Positions 22,503 to 30,584 of a stretch of DNA of 33,081 nucleotides are shown piece by piece. The notes beneath the pieces are model-generated. The model saw nothing but the letters and a program-made list of their open reading frames with translations. It did no database searches and had not been told where the DNA came from. Source of the DNA: a virus; IMG/VR virus record IMGVR_UViG_3300035670_000821, positions 1 to 33,081 of that record; one strand, written 5' to 3'. The first letter of the stretch is position 1. Each line of letters opens with the position of its first letter. The position numbers were made by a program, and so were the translations under genes.

Positions 22503-23361
22503 AAAATTCCTTTAATATTAACTCTTTATCGGAGTAATCTATTAGTTCTGTTCTTCCTTCAAAGTATAACTTTGATTCATACTTTGTATATTTGCTTAGC
22601 AAATATTGTTCCTTCTTTAAAACCTCTATCCCAGCACTTTCTAACTCAGCCAGTAATAGCACTGTTGGGTATACTTCTTCAAACCTACTCTTGAATTCAT
22701 TAATCCGTTTACTGGTAGGTCTTACAGTAACCCCTACTTTCAGAAACCTTTCACCTCCAGCTACAACTTCAAGTAAATATAGCTTAGCTTTACTCGGCAT
22801 ACTTTCTTTACTTAAACTGTGCCCAAATCCTCTATTACATAGAGGGCAGCCAGACCCTTGTTGTATATAGCTAAATTTGGTTTCCCACATATAGCCACAA
22901 TTTAGGTGCTCAAGTAGTAGTGGTTTCAAGCTACCTCTATACTCACTATGCCTAAGCATCTCAGCCTTATCCAAAATACTATCTATATATTCAATATTAT
23001 TGGTTCTTAGCTTAAGATCACATATGGGGCAGTTAGCTCCCTCTTTTAAAGCATGTTGAGGTCGTGTTAACCACTCGTGTAAGCAAATTTTACATCTATG
23101 TTTTATCGGTGTTGTAGACCCTTTATACTTTTCCATGGATACAAAATTAGTATTTAATAGCTCCTTAACGTACCATTCATCTGTTCTACCCACTCTAATA
23201 TTATTAACAACTTTTAAACCTATTCTATTAGCTTTTAGGCATATAGCCTCTAATCCCCTGTTAGGAAGTAAGTCCTGCAACTCTTTACACCCTCCTATTT
23301 TAGGGTAGGCCTCTTTTAGTATACTAAGTTCAGCTTCAGTCCAGTTGGGTGACCTTACCAT
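22495..23361 (-). CDS. Zinc-ribbon / MUG113 (GIY-YIG-related) homing endonuclease
   Basis: A 288-aa protein. The N-terminal SANT/HTH-like domain (NWTEAELSILKEAYPKIGG, about 6-50) precedes two treble-clef zinc motifs (CKIC with CPIC, and a second CPLC unit). The C-terminal nuclease-like domain has KLYLLEV then FLKVGVTVRPTSKRI, with Glu in KKEQYLL, the pattern of MUG113/T5orf172 GIY-YIG relatives. Strong AGGAGG (23372-23367) and its own consensus promoter lie upstream. The last 8 nt overlap the start of the intron-split flap gene, so it is transcribed with its probable target gene. Likely the cleaving partner of the ORF-less intron. Confidence 0.82.
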   Translation of the reverse strand: MVRSPNWTEAELSILKEAYPKIGGCKELQDLLPNRGLEAICLKANRIGLKVVNNIRVGRTDEWYVKELLNTNFVSMEKYKGSTTPIKHRCKICLHEWLTRPQHALKEGANCPICDLKLRTNNIEYIDSILDKAEMLRHSEYRGSLKPLLLEHLNCGYMWETKFSYIQQGSGCPLCNRGFGHSLSKESMPSKAKLYLLEVVAGGERFLKVGVTVRPTSKRINEFKSRFEEVYPTVLLLAELESAGIEVLKKEQYLLSKYTKYESKLYFEGRTELIDYSDKELILKEFYE

Positions 23362-23386
23362 GTAATCCTCCTAAGTGTAAAATAAT

Positions 23387-23415
23387 ATTATACTACATCA
23401 GGATGATTTTGTCAA
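23387..23415 (-). promoter_or_regulatory. Consensus sigma70 promoter for the endonuclease and flap nuclease genes
   Basis: On the minus strand TTGACA (23415-23410), a 17-bp spacer and TATAAT (23392-23387) match consensus exactly. A second TTGACA is directly adjacent upstream. It is followed by AGGAGG and the ATG at 23361. Confidence 0.9.
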
Positions 23416-23445
23416 TGTCAAAATTTTAGTTATCAAAAGATTTAC

Positions 23446-23712
23446 TCACTTCTTCTCCCAGTGGCTAAACTTAGTACCCTCTGAATTAGTCGTAAAGATA
23501 GCCTCATAATCTTTAGGGATTTCTCCAATTTCTATTTGGTCAAAATCTGGACAAATAGCTACATACTCTACCATATTATTCCAATAAAGCACTTCGGCCC
23601 TAACAATAATAAGTCTAGAGTTTAACTGCATTACAGCTTCATGGTTATCTTCCATGAAGTATTTATCAAGATGAAATCTGCCTATATGTTTAAACAAATC
23701 TTGGTTGCTCAT
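23446..23712 (-). CDS. Small protein of unknown function
   Basis: An 88-aa alpha/beta protein (HEAVMQLNSRLIIVRAEVLY in the middle), acidic in its C-terminal half (CPDFDQIEIGEIPKDYEAIF). It overlaps the preceding nuclease gene by 23 nt and ends about 30 nt before the promoter at 23415. No recognised motif. An 8-bp hairpin lies at 23637-23659. Confidence 0.6.
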   Translation of the reverse strand: MSNQDLFKHIGRFHLDKYFMEDNHEAVMQLNSRLIIVRAEVLYWNNMVEYVAICPDFDQIEIGEIPKDYEAIFTTNSEGTKFSHWEKK

Positions 23713-24142
23713 ATTTTAGCCAATCTTCTAGTTTAGATGTATATACTTCGTGTCCGTTAACATTGATAAACATCCAATTATAATTTGTATAATTTGGCAT
23801 ATCTTTGTATGCACAAAACATTTTACTACGATTAAACTTATAAATCAAGAGTGGTTTTCTTGACACCTGGGCCGCTTCTCTAATAGTTTGTTCCCACCAC
23901 TCTTGAAATTGGGACTTCTTATCTGTTAGGATTTTGCTAGTAAGATGGTCATCTGCATAGTTCTTTACTTCTACACAGTAGATATTCAAAGAATTAGGCA
24001 CATATAAATCACCTTTTAATCCATGAGTGGCGTTTAGAGCACCACTCATGGGAATTCTTTGCCAATTATTACCATCATATGCTTTTAGCACTTTAATAGC
24101 ATCAGTCTCGCCTCTAGCCCCTTTAGCTCTAGGGTCTACCAT
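23690..24142 (-). CDS. PD-(D/E)XK nuclease (resolvase-like)
   Basis: A 150-aa protein. GARGETDAIKVLK (8-20), with probable E12, then KGDLYV (D45) and CVEVKNY (E58-x-K60), forms the restriction-like core seen in phage Holliday-junction resolvase-like and VRR-type nucleases. It would cut branched DNA during recombination or packaging, consistent with its place beside Rad50/Mre11-like genes. Its start overlaps the methyltransferase stop (TAATG). A perfect 10-bp inverted repeat (24021-24051) lies in the gene. Confidence 0.7.
   Translation of the reverse strand: MVDPRAKGARGETDAIKVLKAYDGNNWQRIPMSGALNATHGLKGDLYVPNSLNIYCVEVKNYADDHLTSKILTDKKSQFQEWWEQTIREAAQVSRKPLLIYKFNRSKMFCAYKDMPNYTNYNWMFINVNGHEVYTSKLEDWLKYEQPRFV
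24021..24051. repeat. Perfect 10-bp inverted repeat with 11-nt loop inside the nuclease gene
   Basis: CCATGAGTGG (24021-24030) and CCACTCATGG (24042-24051). It lies about 90 nt after the nuclease start on the minus strand. No T-tract follows. Confidence 0.75.
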
Positions 24143-24702
24143 TACAGTTTCCTTAATATGATCTCAATAGCACATTCAGGACCATCTGCTGGACCAGTTT
24201 GATCTATCATCTTGTCTAACTGCCAATTGAATTTATCTTCAATACGTTTAATACTGATAATTTCAACTTCTTTCCAGACTAGACGAAGCAGATCAAATAC
24301 GTTTAGAGATTTGGGTAAAGATGCATTACCTCTATAGACTCTAAAAGACCACTTATGGTCGTTATTAAACCTGGAAGGCCACATATTGTGCTCATATAGT
24401 TCTTCGTCCGGTATAGTTACTACTATGAATCCACCTTTACGACATACGCGAATCCAGTTCTTTAGCGCAACTTTAGGGTCTACCATATGTTCCAGGCAGT
24501 GAGAGCTGTGAACGAAGTCTACAGATCCATCACTAACCTCTTTTAGATATTGAGCATCACCATCTTTTAGATCCCAATCGTATGCATCAAATCCGTGCTT
24601 GGAGATACAGTCAGGGCCCGCACCGATGTCGATGCCTGCCCCTTTAAATAGTTGCTTATTTAGTTCACCGCGGCGTTTAACCGCTTTTGTAGCTTCGTAC
24701 AT
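24142..24702 (-). CDS. Class I SAM-dependent methyltransferase
   Basis: A 186-aa protein. Motif I GIDIGAGP (23-30) binds SAM. Post-motif acidic residues (DAYDWDLKDGDAQYL) and the HCLEHMVDP motif are typical of Methyltransf_11-type enzymes, followed by RVCRKGGFIVVTIPDE. There is no DPPY/NPPY DNA-adenine or PCQ cytosine motif, so a sugar, small molecule or protein substrate is more likely than DNA bases. It overlaps by 1 nt both the Rad50-like stop and the nuclease start. Confidence 0.75.
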   Translation of the reverse strand: MYEATKAVKRRGELNKQLFKGAGIDIGAGPDCISKHGFDAYDWDLKDGDAQYLKEVSDGSVDFVHSSHCLEHMVDPKVALKNWIRVCRKGGFIVVTIPDEELYEHNMWPSRFNNDHKWSFRVYRGNASLPKSLNVFDLLRLVWKEVEIISIKRIEDKFNWQLDKMIDQTGPADGPECAIEIILRKL

Positions 24703-26501
24703 TATTCTAGCCTTGATATGTTATTTTCTTTTACTACAGTTATTTTCTCTAGTAAAGGATGTGTGAAACCGTGAGATACCAAGAAAGTATTAAGGTGTTC
24801 TTCTTTTAATAATACCTCAATTAACTTTTCTTTTCCGTCTACATCTAAAGCATCCACGGTCTCATCTAATATTAGAAGATTAATTCTAGCATTAGATAAC
24901 GATTGCATTAACCTACGGATTGCCAGTAGTGTAGCTGTATTAACTCTAGCACGCTCTCCTCCAGATAATGCCAGTATGTCGATATCGCGCCCATTATCAG
25001 TAATGATAACATTTAATTTATCTCCTGAACTAACTTTAAAAGTTAATTGGAATCTACCGCCACTAAGTTCAGCTAAGTACTCGTTAGCCAAAGTCTCTAA
25101 GTCTTTTACTAGGCACTCAATCTTATAGGCTATCAAACCATTAGTACTAAATGTTTTTTGTAGCACTTGTACTATACTTAACTTATCGTTCAATTTTAAA
25201 AGTTCTTGGCTATACTGGCCTATTGAACTTTTCATTTCATCCATTTGCGACGTTATTAATTGAACGCGGGCGTTGTTGGCGGAAGCCTTCTGATTGTATT
25301 TTTCCAGTTCCGCTAATTCCTGATTTCTTCTTGAGATTTCATTTTCCAAAGTTTTTAACTTTTTGGAAATATCATCCGGATTAAGAGGCTCCGACTGTAG
25401 GCTAGTATCTATCTGACTATGCAGACTTTCCCACTCTTGTTTTAATCTAGTTAACTTTCTAGCTTCTTCCGCACTTCTATTCTTTACTAGAATTACATCA
25501 TCTAATAATTTTATAGCTCTGCGCGCGTCTGTTCTAATAGTATCTTGTTCAGCTATTAGTTCTTTGACTTTATCCTCGTCAATAGGCTGCATACAGGCGT
25601 GACATACACCATTAAGCTTTGACATCTTATTAATAAGATCTGTGGCAGCCTTAATGGTTTGTTCGTGCGCACCTTTTTCTTTAACTTCTGGAGAAGAATC
25701 AACAACACTAGGTAGAGGTTTAGTTATTTCCTCAATAGGTATGGCTTCTAGCTGCTTCTTTGCTAGTTCATTCTTCGCTATTTTCTTATTAGTGTTATCT
25801 ATGGTAGATAGTTGCACTTTGAGGCTGGAAGCCTCCGTACTAGGGTCATCTTCATATACTGGAAGTCCCTTAATCTCCATTTCTTCTAGAGATTCTTTAA
25901 GATGCTTGTCTAGCCAGGTTTGAGTAGTTTTTACTTTACCTTCTAGTACTGCTACTTCTGTTTCTACCTCTTTACCCAGCTTCTTGAATACTTCAAAAGC
26001 CTCCACGTATTTACTAAGATTAAGAAGGTCTATTAGAAACTTCTTTCTATTAGTATCTGTGGCAGTCAGAAACTCTAAACTAGACCCACTACTTTGGTAT
26101 ACTAATTGGCTAAAAGCCTTATGGTCGAATCCTAGGGTTTCTTCAATGAGTTTAAACGTCGCAGTAGCAGTGTGCGCAGATATATTTTCAGTCTCCTTGA
26201 TAAAGGTAACCGTCTGAGAACTTCCTCGAGTCGTTTGTATGACATAATTCTCCCCATCTTTCTCGAATTCTAACTCGATAGTATAGGACTTATCCTTAAC
26301 GTGTCTATTAAGGATATCTGCTTTCTTAATGCCTTTGGAGTTCTTATTAAAAAGAGCTTCACATAGTACATCAGCAATGCTACTTTTACCATGACCATTT
26401 TTTCCTATTAATTGTACTATAGGATACCTACTAAAGTCTATTTCGTTGTTGATCCCATAAGAGAAACAGTTTGAAAACTTAAGAGTCTTAATAGTTATCA
26501 T
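24702..26501 (-). CDS. Rad50/SbcC-like ATPase subunit (T4 gp46 / T5 D13 type)
   Basis: About 599 aa. Walker A GKNGHGKSS (about 33-41), two long coiled-coil arms, a central zinc-hook CHAC (about 300-303), ABC signature LSGGERAR (about 512) and Walker B LLILDE (about 542-547), ending with the His switch FLVSH. It pairs with the Mre11-like nuclease upstream to process DNA ends for recombination-dependent replication. I prefer the ATG at 26501: it overlaps the endonuclease stop as ATGA and has GGATGG 8 nt upstream. ATG at 26513 is an alternative. Confidence 0.92.
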   Translation of the reverse strand: MITIKTLKFSNCFSYGINNEIDFSRYPIVQLIGKNGHGKSSIADVLCEALFNKNSKGIKKADILNRHVKDKSYTIELEFEKDGENYVIQTTRGSSQTVTFIKETENISAHTATATFKLIEETLGFDHKAFSQLVYQSSGSSLEFLTATDTNRKKFLIDLLNLSKYVEAFEVFKKLGKEVETEVAVLEGKVKTTQTWLDKHLKESLEEMEIKGLPVYEDDPSTEASSLKVQLSTIDNTNKKIAKNELAKKQLEAIPIEEITKPLPSVVDSSPEVKEKGAHEQTIKAATDLINKMSKLNGVCHACMQPIDEDKVKELIAEQDTIRTDARRAIKLLDDVILVKNRSAEEARKLTRLKQEWESLHSQIDTSLQSEPLNPDDISKKLKTLENEISRRNQELAELEKYNQKASANNARVQLITSQMDEMKSSIGQYSQELLKLNDKLSIVQVLQKTFSTNGLIAYKIECLVKDLETLANEYLAELSGGRFQLTFKVSSGDKLNVIITDNGRDIDILALSGGERARVNTATLLAIRRLMQSLSNARINLLILDETVDALDVDGKEKLIEVLLKEEHLNTFLVSHGFTHPLLEKITVVKENNISRLE

Positions 26502-27193
26502 GCTAATTTCCATCCTATATACGATCCTAAATTACCTTTTAATACTCGGCAGATAGCACCACTATGTAGTTTATGCTCTTTGCAAAAGTTGCTTAAATGC
26601 TCTATATAAAATATTTGCCCATTAGGATTAATTAGTGGGGGGTATTCTTTAGTAGAACTTCTCGCTTGGTAACTTCCTCGCAAGTTTTTATTATGTATAT
26701 TCATAAGTAGGGTGTATTTTTCTGGGAACAGATCTTTTAACCAAGTATGCTGTCTTCCATTACTAATGTGTGATACTGAGGATTCCGACATATGTAATAT
26801 ATTGGCAATATTTTTTGGAGAATTTTTATAATCCAGAAGATAGTGAAAACACTCAATTATTATATCTTTTGAGTATTTCGAATTACTATTACTAGTACCT
26901 CTTCCACCCGAAGGGCCCCCAGAATTAATATTTAAACCAGAGTCTATAGAATTAAACTCTGATATCCACTGAATTTCTAATGAATCTAATTCTTCTATGC
27001 TACATATACTTAAAACAGTATACTCTATACTCTTATGTATATTATAGTGTTCCTGAAGTTTAAAATTATAATGTGTATTTTTACTTAACATATACCTATG
27101 TGCATTAACTCTACTCTCTATATCAATAGACTGCCCTATATATACTTTGGACATATCATTTGTACAGTACAGCAAGTATATTCCGCAAGTCAT
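26498..27193 (-). CDS. GIY-YIG homing endonuclease between gp47- and gp46-like genes
   Basis: A 231-aa protein: GIY (4-6), YIG (18-20), Arg/His of ESRVNAH, probable catalytic Glu in SLEIQWISEF, then NINSGG. The C-terminal half has an HTH-like unit (NIANILHMSESSVSHIS) and the LHSGAICRVLKGNLGSYIGW motif shared with the plus-strand endonuclease at 4773. It is inserted 3 nt after the Mre11-like stop and overlaps the Rad50-like start by 4 nt. Its GGATGG codons supply that gene's ribosome site. No own promoter seen. Confidence 0.9.
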   Translation of the reverse strand: MTCGIYLLYCTNDMSKVYIGQSIDIESRVNAHRYMLSKNTHYNFKLQEHYNIHKSIEYTVLSICSIEELDSLEIQWISEFNSIDSGLNINSGGPSGGRGTSNSNSKYSKDIIIECFHYLLDYKNSPKNIANILHMSESSVSHISNGRQHTWLKDLFPEKYTLLMNIHNKNLRGSYQARSSTKEYPPLINPNGQIFYIEHLSNFCKEHKLHSGAICRVLKGNLGSYIGWKLA

Positions 27194-27196
27194 AGG

Positions 27197-28174
27197 TTAC
27201 CCCATTTTAATGTCTTTAATATTATCATGGTAAACTTTTAGAGCCTTTTCAATTGTTTCTTCTGGCAACTCTAATACGAATGCCAGATATTCTGTTATTT
27301 CCTGTTCTATACTCATATCCGGTGATAGTATTAGAGCAGTATCTGTAGTACGCTTAGTTACTTTCTTATCTATTAGCTCATGATCCTCAACTGTAGCAAG
27401 CTCAGTCATGTCGCCTTCTATCTCATATATCGTATGATCTGGACTGGTCGGGAGCATTGGCTCCCCAGCCTGGATGGTTTTACGAAGTAGCTGCGGAAGA
27501 TCTAATTTGACGAACTCATGAGAAAGCGTATCAGTATCCAGTATGATAACACCTGTATCAACCATACTGCGATGGAATGAAGTAGTGACAGGGGATCCTG
27601 GGTATAATATATTACGCTGGCAATTATCATAAGAATGAAGATCACCAGCGAGCACTACTTTCCATCTATCAAATATTTCCAAATCGACTTCAGGCTTAAC
27701 ATGGGGTGGAATCTCTCCGCGAACGTGAGTTACTAGAATAGGTGAGGTCCATACTGCTGTCTTGTGATGTTTTTCAAAGTCTTTTAATTTATTATAGGGA
27801 ATAAAATCAATCGTATTCCCAGCAGGACTCATAACAGTAAGGTAGTCATCCACTATTTCTACATTATCATTAATGCGTTTAGTGATGTTTTTAAGGTAAG
27901 TAAAGAATGTAGTATCTTTCTTTAGTGCCTCATGATTTCCAGGTATAATATAAGTAGGTATACCACATCCACTAACAAAATCGTAGTATAATTCGAGTTC
28001 TTCTAGGCTAGGTACTTTATCAAAAAAGTCACCACCTAGAATATGTATATTTACTTCTTTTTCTAATTCGTGCAGTTTAGCAAATAATGCTTTGAAACGA
28101 TTCTTAGCCCAATCATCTGGGATATTTTTAGTTTTTAGCTTTATATGATGATCTGCTGAAAACAGTATTTTCAT
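27197..28174 (-). CDS. Mre11/SbcD-like nuclease subunit (T4 gp47 / T5 D12 type)
   Basis: A 325-aa calcineurin-like metallophosphoesterase. Motifs: ADHH (D8, H10), GGDFFD (47-52), GNHE (79-82), ILVTHVRGE and AGDLHSY with its His ligands. The C-terminal about 90 residues form the capping and partner-binding region. It forms a complex with the Rad50-like ATPase whose gene follows after an inserted endonuclease. GGAG Shine-Dalgarno. Complete at family-typical length. Confidence 0.93.
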   Translation of the reverse strand: MKILFSADHHIKLKTKNIPDDWAKNRFKALFAKLHELEKEVNIHILGGDFFDKVPSLEELELYYDFVSGCGIPTYIIPGNHEALKKDTTFFTYLKNITKRINDNVEIVDDYLTVMSPAGNTIDFIPYNKLKDFEKHHKTAVWTSPILVTHVRGEIPPHVKPEVDLEIFDRWKVVLAGDLHSYDNCQRNILYPGSPVTTSFHRSMVDTGVIILDTDTLSHEFVKLDLPQLLRKTIQAGEPMLPTSPDHTIYEIEGDMTELATVEDHELIDKKVTKRTTDTALILSPDMSIEQEITEYLAFVLELPEETIEKALKVYHDNIKDIKMG

Positions 28175-28191
28175 TGGTATCTCCGAAGGAC

Positions 28192-28231
28192 AAAAAAGCC
28201 CCCAAGTAGGATAAACCTAAGGGGGCTTTTT
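28192..28231 (-). terminator. Rho-independent terminator after the SSB gene
   Basis: On the minus strand AGCCCCC (28227-28221) pairs with GGGGGCT (28203-28197), with an inner TAGG/CCTA stem, followed by TTTTTT. It lies 9-12 nt after the SSB stop. No promoter was seen before the gp47-like gene, so some readthrough is likely. Confidence 0.9.
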
Positions 28232-28239
28232 CTTAATGC

Positions 28240-28878
28240 TTAACCAAGGTCGCTAATAGCTTCTTTCTCGGAGTCGCTAGGTTCTTCTTCAGTTGCACCT
28301 GAGGCGATCTTTTCAAGAGTCTTTTTAACTTCTTCAGCGGTAGGACGCGGATACTTGGTATCAATATCTTCAGCAGCATCAGCAGCAGCCTTTTCTTCAG
28401 CACCTAGAGCACGCTTCTTGCAACGAAGCACAGAAAGAGTATACTCTACGTTAAAGGGAAGAGGGCCAGTCTTAGCACGCTTGAAAACTACATCCCAACC
28501 AGTGTCGTAGTCGGTGGGGTCACCAAGATCCTCAGCAGCATTAAGAATCTGTTCGAATAGCTTCTTCTTAAGGTTAAGAACCTTAACTTTGCCATCGCTA
28601 GGATCAATACAGTTAATACTGTAAGCCCATGAACACTTCTTATCAGGGAAGAACTCGGGAACGTGATCTGTCTCTAGGTTATTAAATTTTTCAGCCTGAC
28701 GATCAAAAGCTAGACATTCAACAGGAATATCCTTACCATTAGTGCCTTTTAGCCAGTAAACGTAGCGGGGAAGAACTCCACCGATCAAACGAACAGTATT
28801 CTCACCGTCCTTGTACTCAAACGCGTCGATAGACTTCTTTTGTGCCTTGCCTTTAGTGTCGCCGAATTTTAGTGCCAT
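28240..28878 (-). CDS. Single-stranded DNA-binding protein (gp32-like)
   Basis: A 212-aa protein. The N-terminal basic tail leads into an OB-fold-like core: GENTVRLIGGVLPRYVYWLK, then PVECLAFDRQAEKF, then KKCSWAYSINCID. The C-terminal tail is acidic (EEEPSDSEKE), which in SSBs recruits partner proteins. It coats single-stranded DNA at the fork. It overlaps the upstream unknown gene by 26 nt and has its own strong terminator, consistent with high-level expression. An 8-bp hairpin with 3-nt loop lies at 28568-28586. Confidence 0.85.
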   Translation of the reverse strand: MALKFGDTKGKAQKKSIDAFEYKDGENTVRLIGGVLPRYVYWLKGTNGKDIPVECLAFDRQAEKFNNLETDHVPEFFPDKKCSWAYSINCIDPSDGKVKVLNLKKKLFEQILNAAEDLGDPTDYDTGWDVVFKRAKTGPLPFNVEYTLSVLRCKKRALGAEEKAAADAAEDIDTKYPRPTAEEVKKTLEKIASGATEEEPSDSEKEAISDLG

Positions 28879-29248
28879 TTGTTAATTCCTCGTATTTAAA
28901 AATTATGTCTGTTTTAGTTACATTAAGTAACGGATTAGTCTTTATGCTGTCTAGTCTTATATCTGGATAGTATGAAAGCGGTAATGACTTAATTCCGTAT
29001 AGATGATAAAGGGAGTAATCTCTCTGAGATGCCAGCGACAGATATTGGTAGACGTATAATATATCTACATTCTTTTCGGAGAGTATGTTTATAGGATTCA
29101 ATAAGAAACTACTACCCTTTAACTTTCTAAGTAGACCATACTTTAGAATTCTACCATTGTAGAGTTGTAAAAGTAAATCTACAGCTTTGAATGGGTTTGA
29201 TTTAGCTTCTGTTACCACAGATTGCCAATTAAAAAATAAAGTTGTCAT
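28853..29248 (-). CDS. Protein of unknown function upstream of SSB
   Basis: A 131-aa helical protein (AVDLLLQLYNGRILKYGLLRK; VDILYVYQYLSLASQRDYSL), Leu/Tyr-rich, without a signal peptide or known motif. It has a GTGGGAAATG context and a promoter 19-47 nt upstream. It overlaps the SSB start by 26 nt, so the two are probably co-translated. It may act with SSB; this is inferred from coupling only. Confidence 0.6.
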   Translation of the reverse strand: MTTLFFNWQSVVTEAKSNPFKAVDLLLQLYNGRILKYGLLRKLKGSSFLLNPINILSEKNVDILYVYQYLSLASQRDYSLYHLYGIKSLPLSYYPDIRLDSIKTNPLLNVTKTDIIFKYEELTNGTKIRRH

Positions 29249-29266
29249 TTCCCACTCACAAATAAT

Positions 29267-29295
29267 ATTATAGCATAGCCGAATAGATAAATCAA
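29267..29295 (-). promoter_or_regulatory. Sigma70-type promoter (extended -10) for the SSB operon
   Basis: On the minus strand TTGATT (29295-29290), a 17-bp spacer ending TGC, and TATAAT (29272-29267). The TGn before the -10 makes it an extended -10 promoter. It lies in the short gap after the helicase gene and precedes the ATG at 29248. Confidence 0.8.
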
Positions 29296-29303
29296 GTCAA
29301 TTT

Positions 29304-30584
29304 TTAGATTTGCTCCATTTTCCAGCCTTTTTCTAGGTATAACCCAATTCTAGAACTATTCTGCTTCTTCTCCGAAGACCCAGCAAACTGCAAATCTATA
29401 ACTACTGGATCTAGTTTTCCTGGGCTAAGACGCATAACTCTTCCAATAATTTGTTCAAGAGTAGCGGGGTTAGAGATTGGAATGGCCAGAATAACACAAG
29501 AAAGAGAATTAAGAGATATACCTTCGCTAAAGATTTGACGCGAGCCGCAGATGATATCACATTGCCCATTTTCTACTTTCTCCAATTCAGCTTTACGATC
29601 TACTGTCTCACCAATTACTAAAGCAGCCCTACCTTCTAGTAATGTGGAAACATTCTGCAGGAAGTTAACTCTATCTGCAATCACTAATACTTTATGCCCT
29701 TTTCTAGCCTGTACTAGAGCCATACTCGCTATTAGATCTTGGTACTCTTTGTCACTTAGTAGATTAGTTACTCTATCTGCCCAGGTAGGGCCTGGTGGTA
29801 ACTTTATATGTGTCTTTAATAACTTAACGGTAGGATTAACCGTATTATTTTGAGGAGGCTTAAATATCTTATCTCCGAAGTAGTCTCGGAATAGGATATG
29901 TTTGCCATCCTTACGGGTCATAGTACCAGATAAAGCAATCCTATACCTAGCATGGCACTCATTAATAAGATTAGTAAAAGTAGTCGCAGGCGTGTGATGA
30001 GCTTCGTCCATAATGATAGTGCCGTACTCTTTAGCAATTCTATCGACTTGCTTAACAAGGGACTGAATATTTCCCACCACAATAGGACCACTAGAAGAAT
30101 AATTGCCACCGCCAATAATACTAGGTTTAAATCCATAAAGTTTCTCCACTTCTTCTGCCCATTGATCCCTGAGCGCAGTAGTATGTGTTACTACTAGCGT
30201 TTTCATACCTAACTTATGGGCTATATGCAATGCTGTGAATGTCTTACCCCAACCGACTAGGGCATTAATAAAACAGGAACTATCTACTTCATCGTAGACT
30301 ACTCTTTGCTCCGGAAATAAATCGAACTTGGGCGCAGGAAAATCTGCGAACTCCACAACTCTTTTATCTACTATTTCATATCCCTTGGGTATTAAATCCG
30401 TGCGACCTTGAGGGATGGAAATAATAGATGGTGTAACCATTCTATAGTTTCTAACTGTCTCTACTTGCGCGTACCTAGGGTCGGCTCTATTAGTTTCAAT
30501 TCTGTAAGTTAGAGTGTCAAATAGTTCTTTTTTATTTGGTGGTAGATCCATGTATATTCTATTGGATATTACTGCTTTTGGCAT
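29304..30584 (-). CDS. SF2 DNA helicase (DEAH-type, T5 D10 / UvsW-like)
   Basis: A 426-aa protein. Motif I is GWGKT (111-115), with motif Ia VVTHTTALRDQW. Motif II is DEAH (193-196), motif III SGTMTRKD (about 219-226), and motif VI QIIGRVMR (378-385). The two RecA lobes are complete. It likely unwinds or branch-migrates recombination and fork intermediates. It overlaps the preceding small gene by 26 nt. Confidence 0.9.
   Translation of the reverse strand: MPKAVISNRIYMDLPPNKKELFDTLTYRIETNRADPRYAQVETVRNYRMVTPSIISIPQGRTDLIPKGYEIVDKRVVEFADFPAPKFDLFPEQRVVYDEVDSSCFINALVGWGKTFTALHIAHKLGMKTLVVTHTTALRDQWAEEVEKLYGFKPSIIGGGNYSSSGPIVVGNIQSLVKQVDRIAKEYGTIIMDEAHHTPATTFTNLINECHARYRIALSGTMTRKDGKHILFRDYFGDKIFKPPQNNTVNPTVKLLKTHIKLPPGPTWADRVTNLLSDKEYQDLIASMALVQARKGHKVLVIADRVNFLQNVSTLLEGRAALVIGETVDRKAELEKVENGQCDIICGSRQIFSEGISLNSLSCVILAIPISNPATLEQIIGRVMRLSPGKLDPVVIDLQFAGSSEKKQNSSRIGLYLEKGWKMEQI

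Noticed and set aside
22333-22515. Plus-strand ORF across the intron
   Set aside because: It lies antisense to structured intron RNA and exon 1 and has no motif or Shine-Dalgarno.
24142-24702. DNA adenine or cytosine methyltransferase
   Set aside because: No D/NPPY or PCQ motif; the sequence is of the Methyltransf_11 type.
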